From Cavia porcellus (lineage: Eukaryota; Chordata; Mammalia; Rodentia; Caviidae), in NCBI RefSeq assembly GCF_034190915.1, contig NW_026947486.1, forward strand, positions 81,014,044 through 81,078,043: a stretch of 64,000 bases of DNA, read 5' to 3'. Numbering within the stretch: position 1 is the stretch's first letter; every line of letters begins with the position of its first letter. Positions 37,021-48,995 of this stretch are shown here, one piece after another. The position numbers were made by a program, and so were the translations under genes. The notes under the pieces were generated by a model, which did not search any database, was not told the origin of the DNA, and saw only the letters and a program-made list of their open reading frames with translations.

Positions 37021-38044
37021 TGCGGCTCCATTGTTGCTTTTCAAATGCCTGACCGATATTAACTGATTTCCCGGAATATTATTCTGCAATAGCTAGATTC
37101 TGTCTTCCATTTTCAAGGCTTTTCCTTCCATATTTCACTAAAGGGGCATTTACAAGCAAGCATACCTCAGGAACAGCATCTTTGGCACTATTTTGAAAGT
37201 AACATTGTTTTGCATGAACCATCAAAGTGTACAGAAAGGCAGGACCAGACTACACACTTGCAGCCCCATGCTGTGCCTTGGTGTGGAAGCCTTGCAGGAA
37301 GCTCTGTCAAGGTGCAGGAGCAGGAGATGAAGGCAGAAAGTGTGGGGCTGCTGCCTGTACCCGGGCCGCCTGAGTGCATGGCCCAGCCTGGTCTCTGGGC
37401 TCTGGGTCAGGACCCCTGGGCCAGCATGGCCTGCTGCTGGGTCTGCTATTGCTTCCTATCTTTGCATGTTATTTTTTGTTCTCCCAATAGGATCACTAAG
37501 TTCTGAGGCAGTACTCCTAGTCTGCAAGAAAGAAAGGCAGGGAAACCAGAGCTCTAGAGAGCATGGTTCCCTGGCTGGCAGCGGAACCCAGAGGTCACAG
37601 ACCTGAGGTAATGGGACCTGAGAGAAGCAGAGGCAGGAATACGGGGAGGTCCCAGGTACAAGGAGTCCTGGAGTCCATGGGGCACCATGGCTGTCCTGGC
37701 ACTGACAGTGGAGTTCTTCATGGTCCATCTCCACTTCTAGGCTGTGCAGTGCAGAGGTGAACAGGTCATTTCTGCTGAGGCTCTGTGCCCTGTGTCCAGT
37801 ACCAGAGTCTGTGTGTATTTGCAGATTCTGGCTGTGATCTGCAGGGACATGGAACTGGCTCTGATCCTCTCTGGGGCCTGTTCCAGGAGACAGCATGATT
37901 GTCCCTACCTAATGCATCAACAAGAATTCTAGGACTCCAGAATTTTTCTTCAGGATCCAGGTGCTTGGTATAGGACACACTGCCCACGGCCATGGCACTT
38001 CACAGTACTGATGGAGCTGAGCAGGAGTTGGCCTTCGTGCAGGC

Positions 38045-40000
38045 TGCAGAAGAGGTAATCTGTTGCAGCACAGCTGGCCACATGGCATGGGGTGGTGTAC
38101 CATTCTAGAGCCAAGAGCTTTGCTGTACTTTGTAGGAAAAAGTAGGCCGATATGATTTAAACTTGCTTCTTCAGGTCCCATTACCAGTAATGCAGCCCTC
38201 TTGATTAAGCACCAACGAAAGCACTTGTGAAGAGGCAGGTGGCTGGACACTGGCAGGGATCCCAGCCTATAGCCCTGTACATTGCAGGAGGTGAGGGAGG
38301 GAAGTCATAGGCTGAGTGTGCCCAGCCAGCACTAACAGTGCCCAGATGCCTGTGCCAGAAATCACCAGTGTTTTTTGAGAAAGTACAAGCACTTGAGAGT
38401 GTGAGTAAGGTATCCCCCACCGCAGATAGCACACCTAGACCTCTGCTCAAAGCACCCAGAAATCCTGCCAGTGCAAGGCTCTGGAGGCACCAGTGGCTCC
38501 CGCAGGCTGCGCTGGGCCCCACCTGTGCACTTCTGGCTTCAGGGCCTCCACACAGGCTCAGGGCTTGTGTGTGCTGAGTGCCTGCTGTGTACCTGGTTGA
38601 GTTCCCATCATCCCCTGCCTCCTGCTCCAACCTTGTCCATTCTGTGTCTCTGAAAAATATCCACATGATCTGCCACGGAAAAATAAAGTTTTACAGCAAA
38701 CAGTAGGGATTCACGAAAGCTTAAGGCAGCTGTAGTTCTCCCTGCAGGAAGACTTTTGTACATGCTATGAGAGGCGTTAATGTCCTGAATGCTCAAAAGA
38801 AGTTTTAACAGATGGAAGCATTTTTTTTTTTCATCAGGTGAAAAAGGACCCTGGGGTCTTGCACTCAGCTACTTCCCCAGACTGTCTGTTTTTCCCTGTG
38901 TGACAGGGCGGCACAACATTGCTGAGCCTGGTCCTCCACTTGCAATCTTCCCTCCTCAGGACCCCATAGAGCTAGGACTACAGGAATAGGCCACTGTCAG
39001 GCTACATACTGAGGGGAACTCATCCTCATACACAAGTATCAAACTGGAAAACATCAATCATTATTGTCAAAATGCACATAGAAAGCTTTAGCAAGAATAA
39101 AACGCTGCTTTTGAAAAAAGAAAATTGTGAGTTGCCAGTGATTTCCTTCACTCGGGACAGAGTTCTAATTCCTTGTTGATTTCCTCCCTCCTTGGTCGGT
39201 GTTAGAGGGTCCAGCTATAACCCCAAGTACTTGCTGAGAATGAACTCCTATATCTTCTCTACTACAGGAACAGGGAGGCCCACAGCGCAGTGAGAACTCC
39301 TGCATGGTATGAGCAGTGGGTAGGGTTTACATTTTGCCAGTGGAGTCTTTGTGGAGCAGGTAGACTTGCTCAGGGGGACCAAGTTCCGTTCACAGCTTAT
39401 CTCAGCAGGCACAGAGCCATAAATTACCAGGGTTACCAGGATCCTAGAGTAGTTTAGAGCTTGTGCTTTCAAGCATATTATGTGAACTGGGTGCCAGAGG
39501 ATCCTTGGGGTGAGAGCAGTGGAATCTGAAGTTCTTGTTCTGTGCAGACCACGCAGCATGCAGGAAGAGGCAAGTGATAGTCTCCCAGCCTTCCCACCAG
39601 AGATCCTGTGGGAAGTGTGAGTTCTCACTCCCTCCCCTCCACTTCCCTATCAGCTTGCAGACCAGCCTGCTGCCTTCCTCAAAGATCTATAAGATTTCGG
39701 AGCACAGTAAGTTAGCTGAGGGCACTGGAGACGCCATTTGGCGCATGCCCAGTATCAATTACTTTCTTCTACGTGGTGGGCTCCACTTCTCACCACTCCC
39801 GCACCCCCTGCTTCAGTTTTGCTATTATGTAACCCCCTTGCCCAGCAACTGGTTGGAAGCAGACAGCCAATAGCAGCCCTGAGTTGGGTCTACGTCACCT
39901 GAGCTTGCCCAATCAGGTATTGGAGCTATGGAATCATTTGCAAATCCAGGGGCCACCTTTTTGTGAAGAGATAGGGCTTTCATGCTTACTTTTGTGAAGG
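38045..40000 (+). repeat. Class II upstream block, copy before gene 5 (shortened)
   Basis: Matches 15720-18440 but lacks about 0.8 kb: the text jumps near 39135 from sequence like 16810 to sequence like 17590. A CCAAT box remains at 39867-39871, but the proximal CTGTTNCCAAGAG motif is deleted. Confidence 0.6.
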
Positions 40001-40033
40001 AGCAGTCTTCCTGGCTTTTGGTGTTTTGCAGCC

Positions 40034-43000
40034 ATGGAGGAGGAGCGCCACTACAATGATACCTGCTACCTCCCCCTGCAGAACTGCATGCAGGAAACCA
40101 GTCCCTGATTTATACTACGTGTTCCTGCACTGGCCGAATGTACCCAGTGCAGTACAAAGGATCTCGGCCTCTTGGCGCCTACAACAGCCACAGGGGCCAT
40201 CTGGACCATGGTCAACAAGTCCACATGAGCCAGGGACCTGACAATGATGGCCACATGCCTCAGGAGGTGCAGCAGCTTGAGGAACTGCTGCTGTTCAAGG
40301 AGGATCCTTTGGATGCTGGCGATTGCCAGCTGACTTGGCCAAGGCAGTCTCAAACCTGCTTCAAGCAGTGGGTGAAAGAACTGGAAAGCGTTTTCCAATA
40401 CACTCAGTACCCAGATGTGTTCGCAAGGAGAGCTGCTGCCTCGGGGAGTCCCTGGGCTTTAGGGGGGATGGGCTCTTTCCTGCTGCCTTTGTATGTCTCT
40501 TTTCTCCCTTGTCCTCTTGACCTGACAGTACATGGGCCCTTTACCTGCCTGTCTGTCTTTGGGTTTGGATGTCTTTACCTGCCTGTCTTTGGGTTTGGAT
40601 GGCACTACCAGGGGTCCAACTTTGGAATTTACTGCTGTCTGGGGAATCCAGTCTGTAAACTGCTTGGTGGATACTACTTTGCTTTGTTTTCATTTTTTGG
40701 ATATGAGATGCACACACTAGGACTTGGCTAGAAGAACCACTTTGAGGTAGAGATATCAGAAGTGTTAAGTGCTCTGCAACCCGTCTCCAGAAACCTCTCC
40801 ATCTAGCAAAATCAAACCATTCACTTGTCACGTGTCCCATTTCCCTGATCCCCTTGCTCCTCACAATCAGCGTAGTTATATAATTGTACTCTGTGAGAGG
40901 GAGTAGTCTGTGAATGGGATCTAAGTGCAATTTCAGCCTGCTAGAGTTTTTGTGCCTGGATATTTCACTTCACGAATCCTCATGGTGCATCCCTGCTGCT
41001 GCATGCATCAGAAGTGCCTTCCTTTTCAAAGCTGAGTAATATTCCCTTGCATGGACACAGCCTTGTTTCTCATTCATCTGTGGAGAGGTTGCCTTTGTGA
41101 ACAGTGCTGTTGTGAACTTCCTTATCTAATAGCTGGGAAATGCAGGTTTCAGTATTTTGGAGGCATCCTCAGAAATGCAATACCTGGATAACATGATTCA
41201 GTATGTTTGCTTTGAGGACCCAATAGATACTTATTAAGACAATTTGCAGAAGTCCACATTCCTTCTCACAGTGACCGAGGCTCCAGGCTCTCTGAGCTCA
41301 GCAGGCTTGTCATTTCCCAGGTATGCTAGTGGTCCAGATTATGGGGTGATGGACATCCCTGTGGTTGGGATGCACGTTAGAGACTAGTCATTTGGAGCGT
41401 GTCTCCTGCTCCCTGCTCCTCTCTCTAGCTTCTTTGGAGAAATGTCTCACTGAGTGCGGGCTGATGCCCAAACATGGAGGGTGTGATTTGCTTTTTGACT
41501 TGAGAGCAATGTTTTTGTGTCTCTATCAGGCCTGTTTTGGAAATACTGATTTTTCCCATAGGGTCACTCCTTTTTCAATGGCTTGTCTCAGTCCGTTGAC
41601 TCACAGAAATGTTTGTGTTTGACACGATCCACTTTATTTTTGTTGTATTCCCTGAAGTAGTGTCTGTTTCTGTAAATAAATTTTCTTTGGACTCTGGATC
41701 AGTAGCATAACAGTGTCATTCTATAGGTTTCCTGTACTTAAAATTTCTAATATTTTAAAGTTAGATGATTGCATTTCTTTTCATTTCTCAAAATAATGCA
41801 CTAAATTATCTCTGAATTGTTAGTGCCACCTTATAATTGGTGAGAAGGTTAACACATTTGTAAAGAGTGATATTTAATTTTGAGAAGTAGAAAAGTATAC
41901 TTGGGTCACTGTGAGGTGTGCTGCCGAACTTAAAAAGCAGTGCAGAGTGTATATATGATGCTTCATTCATGCAGAATGTGAAATTTTATCCTCCACAAGG
42001 AATACTTTATAATTGTAATTTTCTTTCCACAGACTAGAGCTTGCAAGAGAGCTGAGCCTCTTGCAATCAGAGTGAATCCAGAGTGAAGGTCAGTAAATCC
42101 CAGAAAAGCCATTTGGCAGGCCTTCAGTCTCCATCCTGCTTCAGGACATGGATTTTCCTGGGTGTTGTGAATCTGGTGTCTTTCTTACTGTAATAAGCAA
42201 GGTTTGTTCTTAGGAGCACTCACAGGTAAAAAAGAGAATAGTAAACCTAGGCATATAGTTCTTTGCTATTACCAGAGAGGATAAGATTTTATAAAGGAAG
42301 GCGAAATAAACAAAAGTTCAAGCTGCTTCTCCTATTCTAGGAGCAAATTAATTTTATATGTGTGTATATAATAAAGAGAGCTACAAGTATATAAATCTAT
42401 GTTCAGGGGCTAGCACACTTTATGTATATCCACTAAGATAAGTTCACCACTTTCTAGAGCTGTATCCACTTAGGGTGGACTTCTGTGCACACTCATGTTT
42501 GGACTTAGTGTGACCTTGAAAGTAATCAAAACTGTGAATGAAGATGCAAGGTTAAAAAGGGTTATTTCTCAGTGTGTCCAATCTCTGCAGCATGAATTTC
42601 CCCAGACCTGGCATGTGATCTCCCGTCTCCTGTGCCAGGTGCTAGGACTGGTATGTAGTGAGGTTCCAGAAACAGACCTGATGTCAGCTCACCTGTGGCA
42701 GTGCGCTGTGTACACTGCTGTTTAGATGCAGATGTCACCAGTGCTGAATGCTGGTCCTCTCCACATCAGCCCTCCTGCTGTGGCTTCTGGATATAGTGTG
42801 TTGATGTCAATAAGCCCACGTGAAGCTGGGAGAGAAGGCCCTTTGTGTCATTACAGTTTGTAGTGTGGGAGCTTCACAAATGGTTAAGTCCTTGGGCATA
42901 CTGCAGAACAGGGCCTCTGGGAGGGAGTCCAGAGCCCAGAGATATGTGACGCAGATCTTGGTCTCCCTGCAGAGGAATGGGTAGCAGAGGTTTAGAGGGG

Positions 43001-43372
43001 AGCAGTTGTGTGACTCCTTGCACTGGTCACTGCATGGTGGGGGCCCTCTTCCTGGAGAGCACTTCCCCTTTTGTGTCTTGGGAAGGAGGCCGGGCTGTGG
43101 GTGTCCAGGTGGAGCAAGAGCAGAGCTGCTGCTGTGCAGATAAAATGGCCGAGGCGTGTGAGGTTCCATGAGGAGCCTTCATTGTGACAGCGACTCTTCT
43201 GTGCACTAACCCAGGGCCTCTTGTCCCCTGAGTGCAGAGTTGGTTCAAGAATCGGAGGGCCAAGCATAGGAAACTTCAGCTGGAAGCAGTACTCAGGGAA
43301 GCCCAGCCTGCTGTCCAGCACCAGGGGGACGTCCAGGACCAGCAGCAGCGCTGGCCTGTTCCCCTTCTCTGA
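40034..43372 (+). pseudogene. Gene 5: class II Rhox-like homeobox pseudogene
   Basis: Homologous to gene 3 along its length, with exon-equivalents at 40034-40427, 42033-42088 and 43238-43372. Several lesions are visible. The start frame ends at TGA 40106-40108 (codon 25), where gene 3 has TGG. The homeodomain part of exon 1 lies in another frame (open from about 40138), so there is also a frameshift. Exon 1 has lost 3 bp in homeodomain helix 1, turning R-E into W. The donor GT is GA at 40428-40429. Exon 2 is 56 bp instead of 46 bp because of a 10-bp insertion, which breaks the frame again. Exon 3 alone is clean, beginning S-W-F-K-N-R-R-A-K-H-R-K. The upstream region has also lost about 0.8 kb relative to genes 3 and 7. 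No normal homeodomain can be made. Confidence 0.9.
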
Positions 43373-43470
43373 GGCCACAGTGTACGTAGGATGTGCTCTT
43401 GGCATTAAGTCTGGGCCATGTGTTGCTGCCTATGCCAAGTTGAGCTTTAGTAATCAGCACTTATATTACC

Positions 43471-43476
43471 AATAAA
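43471..43476 (+). terminator. Poly(A) signal of gene 5 pseudogene
   Basis: AATAAA about 100 bp beyond the exon 3 stop, in the conserved class II position. Confidence 0.6.
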
Positions 43477-45199
43477 CAATGAGCTTTCAGTAGGTTTTTT
43501 TTCTGGCAACTCTGGGGAGAGTAGAATAGAATATAAACATCAGTTGACCTGGGAATATCACTTCATCACAGTGATGATGAGGTCTCTTGTCATGAATACA
43601 TATGAGTCACCATGAAGAGGCCTTGGAAATCAGCATTCTAAGTGCCCTGAAAATTTTTTAATGATCTGTATTTTATAGTTAATTTTCTGTCCTCTGAGGC
43701 CTCACCATGGCTTTCTCAGCAGTGTGCTGTCAGTTGGAGACTGCCACTGGGTCCAAGGGGGCTCAGGAAGGATCCTAGATAGAAGACACTGTGTGCACCA
43801 CAGGATGGGTCTCACCACAGGCTGAGGATTCTGTGGCAACCCTGAACTCTGAGAGCAGCTCCCCAAGGGCAGTGGGAAGGATGCAGTGGCACAGCCATGT
43901 CATGTGCTCCCAGTCCTGCTTGGTGTCCTCCTTGCTGGGGAGCACATGCAGTGCTAGGGCACCTGTGGAGCAGAGATCCTGCTGCTTCCAGAGAACCACA
44001 GGGCTCAATCCCACTGAAGGCAGAGAGGCCATTGTGTCTGTCTGCCCTGTTGCCAAGCGAGGGGCTCAATCTTCATGGCTTCCCCAGCTGAGAAGCTGAA
44101 TCTCTGACCTTCCCTAGCCGTGGCTCAGTTGCAATACTCCTGTAAGGTCAGTAGAGGGCGCTAAACAGTACCTGAGCAGAGAGAGACTTCCCCCTCATCT
44201 CTGTGTTCACTCTCCTTTTCATTCTTGCTTCACTCAGAGCTCAGCAGTGGCAGCTGTTTGAGTTCCATGACCTTGGAAAGCATTTAGATTTCTCCCTGCT
44301 GCTTTGACATTTAGGGATGGTTCAGTTTGCAGAACTGATCATTTATTTCCAAACTAGGATGAAGAGAAATTCATTACCAAACTTCATAAAGTCATTACTT
44401 CATACTATCCACAGGGATGATACAGTTATACCTGTATTTTGTGTGTTTGTGGCATAATTTCCCTTTACAGTTCAAGCTGGCTTGAACTCACTTTGTAGCC
44501 CTAGAGGCTTTAAACTCATAATGATCTTCCTGCCTCAAGCTGCCCTGCACTGGGTATACATAGATGCTCCATGTTATACCTACTTATCCCTAGAGATGAA
44601 GAAGCACAATGTCTTTCATTCTGAAATTTTAGTTACGAACAAATAAGAGAAACGCCCGTGTTTGATATTCATATCTGTGTGTTTAGTATGGGTGTATATT
44701 TAAGAATTTATTACCACAAAACACACCTTGCCTTTAATCCCCCTTAATGTCCCCTCCTTGCATTGCACGAAGTCACATCATCATTCTTACTGCTTTCTGA
44801 AGCATTTTTGATGACATCTTTGTGGTCCGTAGTTGTGTATTTGTGGCAGCCTGGAGGACTTGAATGCATTGAAATGTTGACTTTTCACACCTTGCTGAAT
44901 TTAAGGATAATACAGGAGCCACGTGGTGATAGATTTGGTGACTCAGTGGAACAGGGCTCAGTATAGTTTCTTACTTGAAGGAAATTGCTGCATATATTGG
45001 ATCAAAATGGTTAAACAAAGAATCTAATAATGTCTACACCTTGAGACAGAAAGACGCATTTTCAAAATGCTGAAAGACATCCCATCTCTTCAAGCTCACT
45101 TAGCCTTTGCTTGTTGGCAGTGTCTCTTTTAGAACAAGAACTATTATTTAAGGAGGCAAAGATTCACCATATCTGGGGGTCATTCTATCATGCGTCTAT

Positions 45200-45400
45200 C
45201 TTTTTAAAAAAATTTTATTTAAAGAAAGACTAAATAAAACAGAAAATACATAGAAATAATACATATGTTCAGAGAAAAAATAAACAGTAAGAAATCACTA
45301 CTTGATGTTTACATATTGTCGTTTTACCAATAGTTGTTAAAGATATAAAAATGGAACATAGAAACTGGCCTGCACTGTCAGTCAAACTTCTATAATCTAT
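45200..45400. mobile_element. About 200-bp insertion, AT-rich, type unknown
   Basis: The flanks match about 24280-24310 without a gap, but here an AT-rich stretch starting TTTTTAAAAAAATTTTATTT intervenes. It may be a 5'-truncated retroelement end inserted in reverse; no family is recognised. Confidence 0.5.
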
Positions 45401-46611
45401 TTATGTTTCTATGTTTTTTCTTAGCATTTTGGAGAGGGCTTTCAAGCTTTTCTTTCTCCCTCCTGTGGAATCTTACAGAGGAGGCTGCCTGCACTGAAGG
45501 GGTAGACTGAGGCACCGTGGTGTGGCTAGTGCAATGTCTCCAGAGCCCATCTCAGTGGCAGAATTGTCCAGCTGTTTCCAATCAGCCTGCTCCCATTTGT
45601 GCTTCAGGGTTTTGCTCTCACCCTAGAATGTGTTTCATGAGTCAGTAATACAAACCCATATGTCTCTGCAGGGACCCTCAGTTCCCCCAGAGCCCCAGTG
45701 GGCCAGAGAGCCTAAAGGGAAAGCGAGTGTAGACAGCAGAGGGCTGAAGTGGGAGGGAAAATCTGGCAGGCAGAGAGGAAGGGGTGGAGGAGGGAGGCCG
45801 TGCATGGCCCACATTAAAGGAGACAAAGCAAGTGAAGACGGGGTTGAAGATGGTCGGAGGAGGAAGGAGAGGCACAGCTAGTGAGAAGGGAGAGATCCTA
45901 GAGTGGCCAGTTCAGGGGGATTTTGTGGTGGCCAGAGAGGCCAATGATGAATATCCAAGTTATCATTGGGAAAATCCTGCCCCAAAAAAGGAGGCAGACA
46001 GAGGTGGCAGAGCACAGTCAGGAGCGGGCCAAGGAGGGGGTGTAGTCAGCTGAGCAGTTTGTATGGGGGAGAGAGGATCACATAGAAGAGAATGGGTCCA
46101 CCAAACCAAGGGAAACCATTTCCATCCCAACGAGTTTCCAGACAGATGGCCAGGAAGAGGACTTCATGGCTAGGAGACACCGTTCAAAGGAGGCCTGGGA
46201 CTCCAGCCCAGCTTCAGGGGCTGTGCTGGAAATCATAGCGGTGAGGTCCAGTCTGCTGCTCAAGTCTGTCTAGAGCAATGCTTCAGCCCTCTGGTGTGTC
46301 CATGGATCTCAAATCCTTGGGTCAGACAGGAAGGAAAGCATACACATGTGTGTGTGCTGGAAGTCCTGGGTGAGAGATCCTGCAGTCTCCTGATGAATCT
46401 GATATTGTTCAACTGACAGCACCAAAAACTGGTAAAGACAAAAGATTTTCACTGACTTGGTGGCACACACAGTGGGAGGCTGAGGCCGGATTGCAAGTTT
46501 GAAGACACCCTGCACCATTTAGCAATTTGGCGACATGGTGTCTCAAAATTAAAAATTAAATATGGGTTGGGGACATAGCTCACTGTGAAGGTACATGTTC
46601 AATCGGCTGTA

Positions 46612-46652
46612 CTGTAAATATAAATACAAATACAAATATAAATATAAATATG
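46612..46652 (+). repeat. AAATA/CAAATA microsatellite
   Basis: Alternating TAAATA and CAAATA units after an ID-like fragment. It occupies the place of the TATACA repeat of the previous cassette. Confidence 0.7.
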
Positions 46653-48892
46653 TGTTTGTGTGAGTGTATGTGGCTCAAGGTATTGAAATGTATTAAGAGA
46701 AATAACCAGGGTAATGGAGGACTCTGGATAAACCAAGCCAATAGAATCCTTGGCCAAGCCAGAGCAGCATGATGACACATGCCCTGGGGATGGGAAAGGA
46801 GGAGGGTCCTGATCAGATACTCAAAGGGATCAGGGATGTGAGTGGTTAAACAGACTGAGCTGCGGTTTTGCTAAAATGGGACCATGCAGAAGCACAGTGA
46901 CGAAGGCACACACTCAGGTCCAGCTGCAAAAGAGCTCAGAGGACTTTTAGTGTTTGGTCAAGGACAGAATGTTTATCGACACTGGAAATCTGACATGTAG
47001 AAAAGGATGCTTCTCTCTTCTGTGTGCTCTGCCTAGGAAGACATGAACCCATTTTTACTAAAGATTGCAATTTTAAAAATTGTACATGAAGTTCATATAT
47101 TGCACCTAGAAAAGTTCACAGTCAAGAATGGGAAGAGAAAATGTTAAGTTCTGTGTCTATGGCTGTTCATAAATGTCACACTAGTTTCCAAGGTGTAAGA
47201 ACATGTTTGGGAGGTGGCCCATGCTTGTAATTTGAGAGGATGAGAGTCTGAGGCAAGAGGATAGAACTTTTCGGTCCTGCCTGTGCTGTGTAGAGAATTT
47301 AAGTTCCTCCAGGATTACAGAGTGAAGTCGTGTCTCAAAAACTAATATTAAAAAGTAAAAAAAGGGTTTCAGTTTTGTAAGGTGGAACTGGGAAGGCTCA
47401 CCCTCCTAAAGGGTCTCACCGGGCAACCTGTAAGCCTGGCTCTGTCCCGGAGGGTACCTGGGAGTATATGCATTGCAAAATAGCCAGTGGTTTTAAAGGA
47501 TCACTTCAACAGAGGAGCACACCCACAGCGGATGCATCATGTGGTTTGTTTGACACTTTTCACCTCTCAGAATTCAAGGGGTTCACACCAAGAGAGTGCC
47601 TTAGCAGGGCAGGCCCAGCACGCTGTGTGTATCTGCATCACCAGGAAGAGGCCAGAGGGCAGGCGAAAAAACTCTGGCTGATGACTGGTAGATTGCCCGA
47701 ACAGAAGCTGTCTGGGCCTCAGGATGGAAGCTGGTGAATTTCCACTTGTATGACCAAGAGTCCAGGAATGTCCTTGATCTCTGGGCCCACACTGCTACCC
47801 TGGTGATATCACAGTTACTGAAGGCCTCCTGTGCATGGGCCATGTGGCTCCACAAGCTAATCACACAAGAGGCCATCAGGCTCCCCAGGCTTTGCAGTCC
47901 CTGTTCCCGCTGCTGATATCATGGGCTACCAGTGACATTCCTGAGCTAACAGAGTATTCGTTTAGTGTCAGCACCCTGGGCAGTGCTCCCTGGTTTAGTG
48001 TCAGCACCCTGGGCAGTGCTTCCTGGTGATGCAGATACACACATCTTTCCCACGACAGAGCCCTCTGGCCAATACCCTTGTATTCTCTGGCTGTGTTGCT
48101 GCTGGAAGTAATTACAGCAACAGAGGGCGCACTTCCAGGGACGCAGCATGGTGCTCCAAGTCTATTAGACCTTCACAGCTACAGGAGCTAATTTCAAGGA
48201 GTCCAGTGTCATTTCCAGACACAATATGCACCGTTTCCGATGGTGTCTGGATGGACAATGGAGCTTGAAATGCTTGGGCTTCTCTAACCCTTCTCCTGGG
48301 TGTGTCTGCCTTCAAGCAGGCTGTGATTGGTGCTGTTGTCTGCTGAGCTGGCTCAGGGTCAGCACATCTGTAGTTGTCAGTTTTTGAGTGTTTCCAGTTA
48401 CCTAGCAGGCATGCACGTGTCATACTCAAGACATTTCGAGGTGGAGGATGTGTGGAACATTTAGAGATGGAGGTACTTAGGCAAAGGTACTAAGAAGGTT
48501 TTAGGATGCTAAGATACTCACAGGCAGCATGGAGTGAGTGGTGGGTGCAGTCTCCCAGCATTTCCAGAAGAGATGTGGTGTCAGTGTGAGTTCTCACCCC
48601 TCCCCTTCACTTCCTAATCAGCTTACAGGGTCACCCAGTCCCTTGCTCACAGGCCTCTGGGATGCATCCAGTGCACTCAGCTAGCTCAGGGACTAGTTGC
48701 ATGCTTCTCCTGCACATGAGCAATAACAGTACTTTTTTTCCATCCCTGGGCGCCTTTTCTGGCCACTCCCTTTCAGTATTGCTACTTTGTGACAGCACAC
48801 AGTGAGGCGTGGCAGTAACCAGTCAGCTACTAGCTGACTTCACGAGAACTTTCTGTGTGCAGACAGCCAAATGCCTAGCAACGTCCCCGTAA

Positions 48893-48946
48893 CCAATTGC
48901 AACCTCAAGCTCCACCCCTTTGTGGCGATGCTGTTCCCAAGAGTCA
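48893..48946 (+). promoter_or_regulatory. Core promoter elements of gene 6
   Basis: CCAAT (48893-48897), TCCACCCC (48911-48918) and ATGCTGTTCCCAAGAGTC (48928-48945), the last about 50 bp before the ATG; same order as genes 1 and 4. Confidence 0.5.
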
Positions 48947-48995
48947 CCGCTTTGAACCACGTTTGCAGCGCAGGAGGCCTCGTGACTTTCGGCGA

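Larger units (their letters stand above)
34540..38040 (+). repeat. Spacer between genes 4 and 5
   Basis: The 3' flank block (34540-35260) is followed by SINEs and a purine-rich stretch (about 35690-35900). A GC-richer part (36100-36400) has no partner elsewhere in the window, and no convincing gene is seen. Confidence 0.55.
43560..48800 (+). repeat. II-to-I spacer between genes 5 and 6
   Basis: Paralogous to 22660-28000 with an extra 200-bp insertion near 45200. Identity is uneven: about 45440-46060 is nearly identical to 24345-24970, while neighbouring parts are more diverged. Confidence 0.6.

Noticed and set aside
12236..43405. Long frames antisense to class II intron 2 and exon 3 (12236-12868, 22095-22544, 42992-43405)
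   Set aside because: They are mirror images of a homologous region in three copies and cross the known sense exon 3. No independent coding signal.
24690..46053. 89-codon open frame found in both II-to-I spacers (24690-24959, 45784-46053)
   Set aside because: The seven or so differences I could see (for example ATG to GTG, GATCAT to GAATAT) all change the residue, and the region lies in a patch of high overall identity. No splice or promoter context; recent duplication explains it.
48897..48995. N-terminal extension of gene 6 upstream of 48996
   Set aside because: The open stretch overlaps the CCAAT, CACCC and proximal promoter elements and lacks a conserved ATG.
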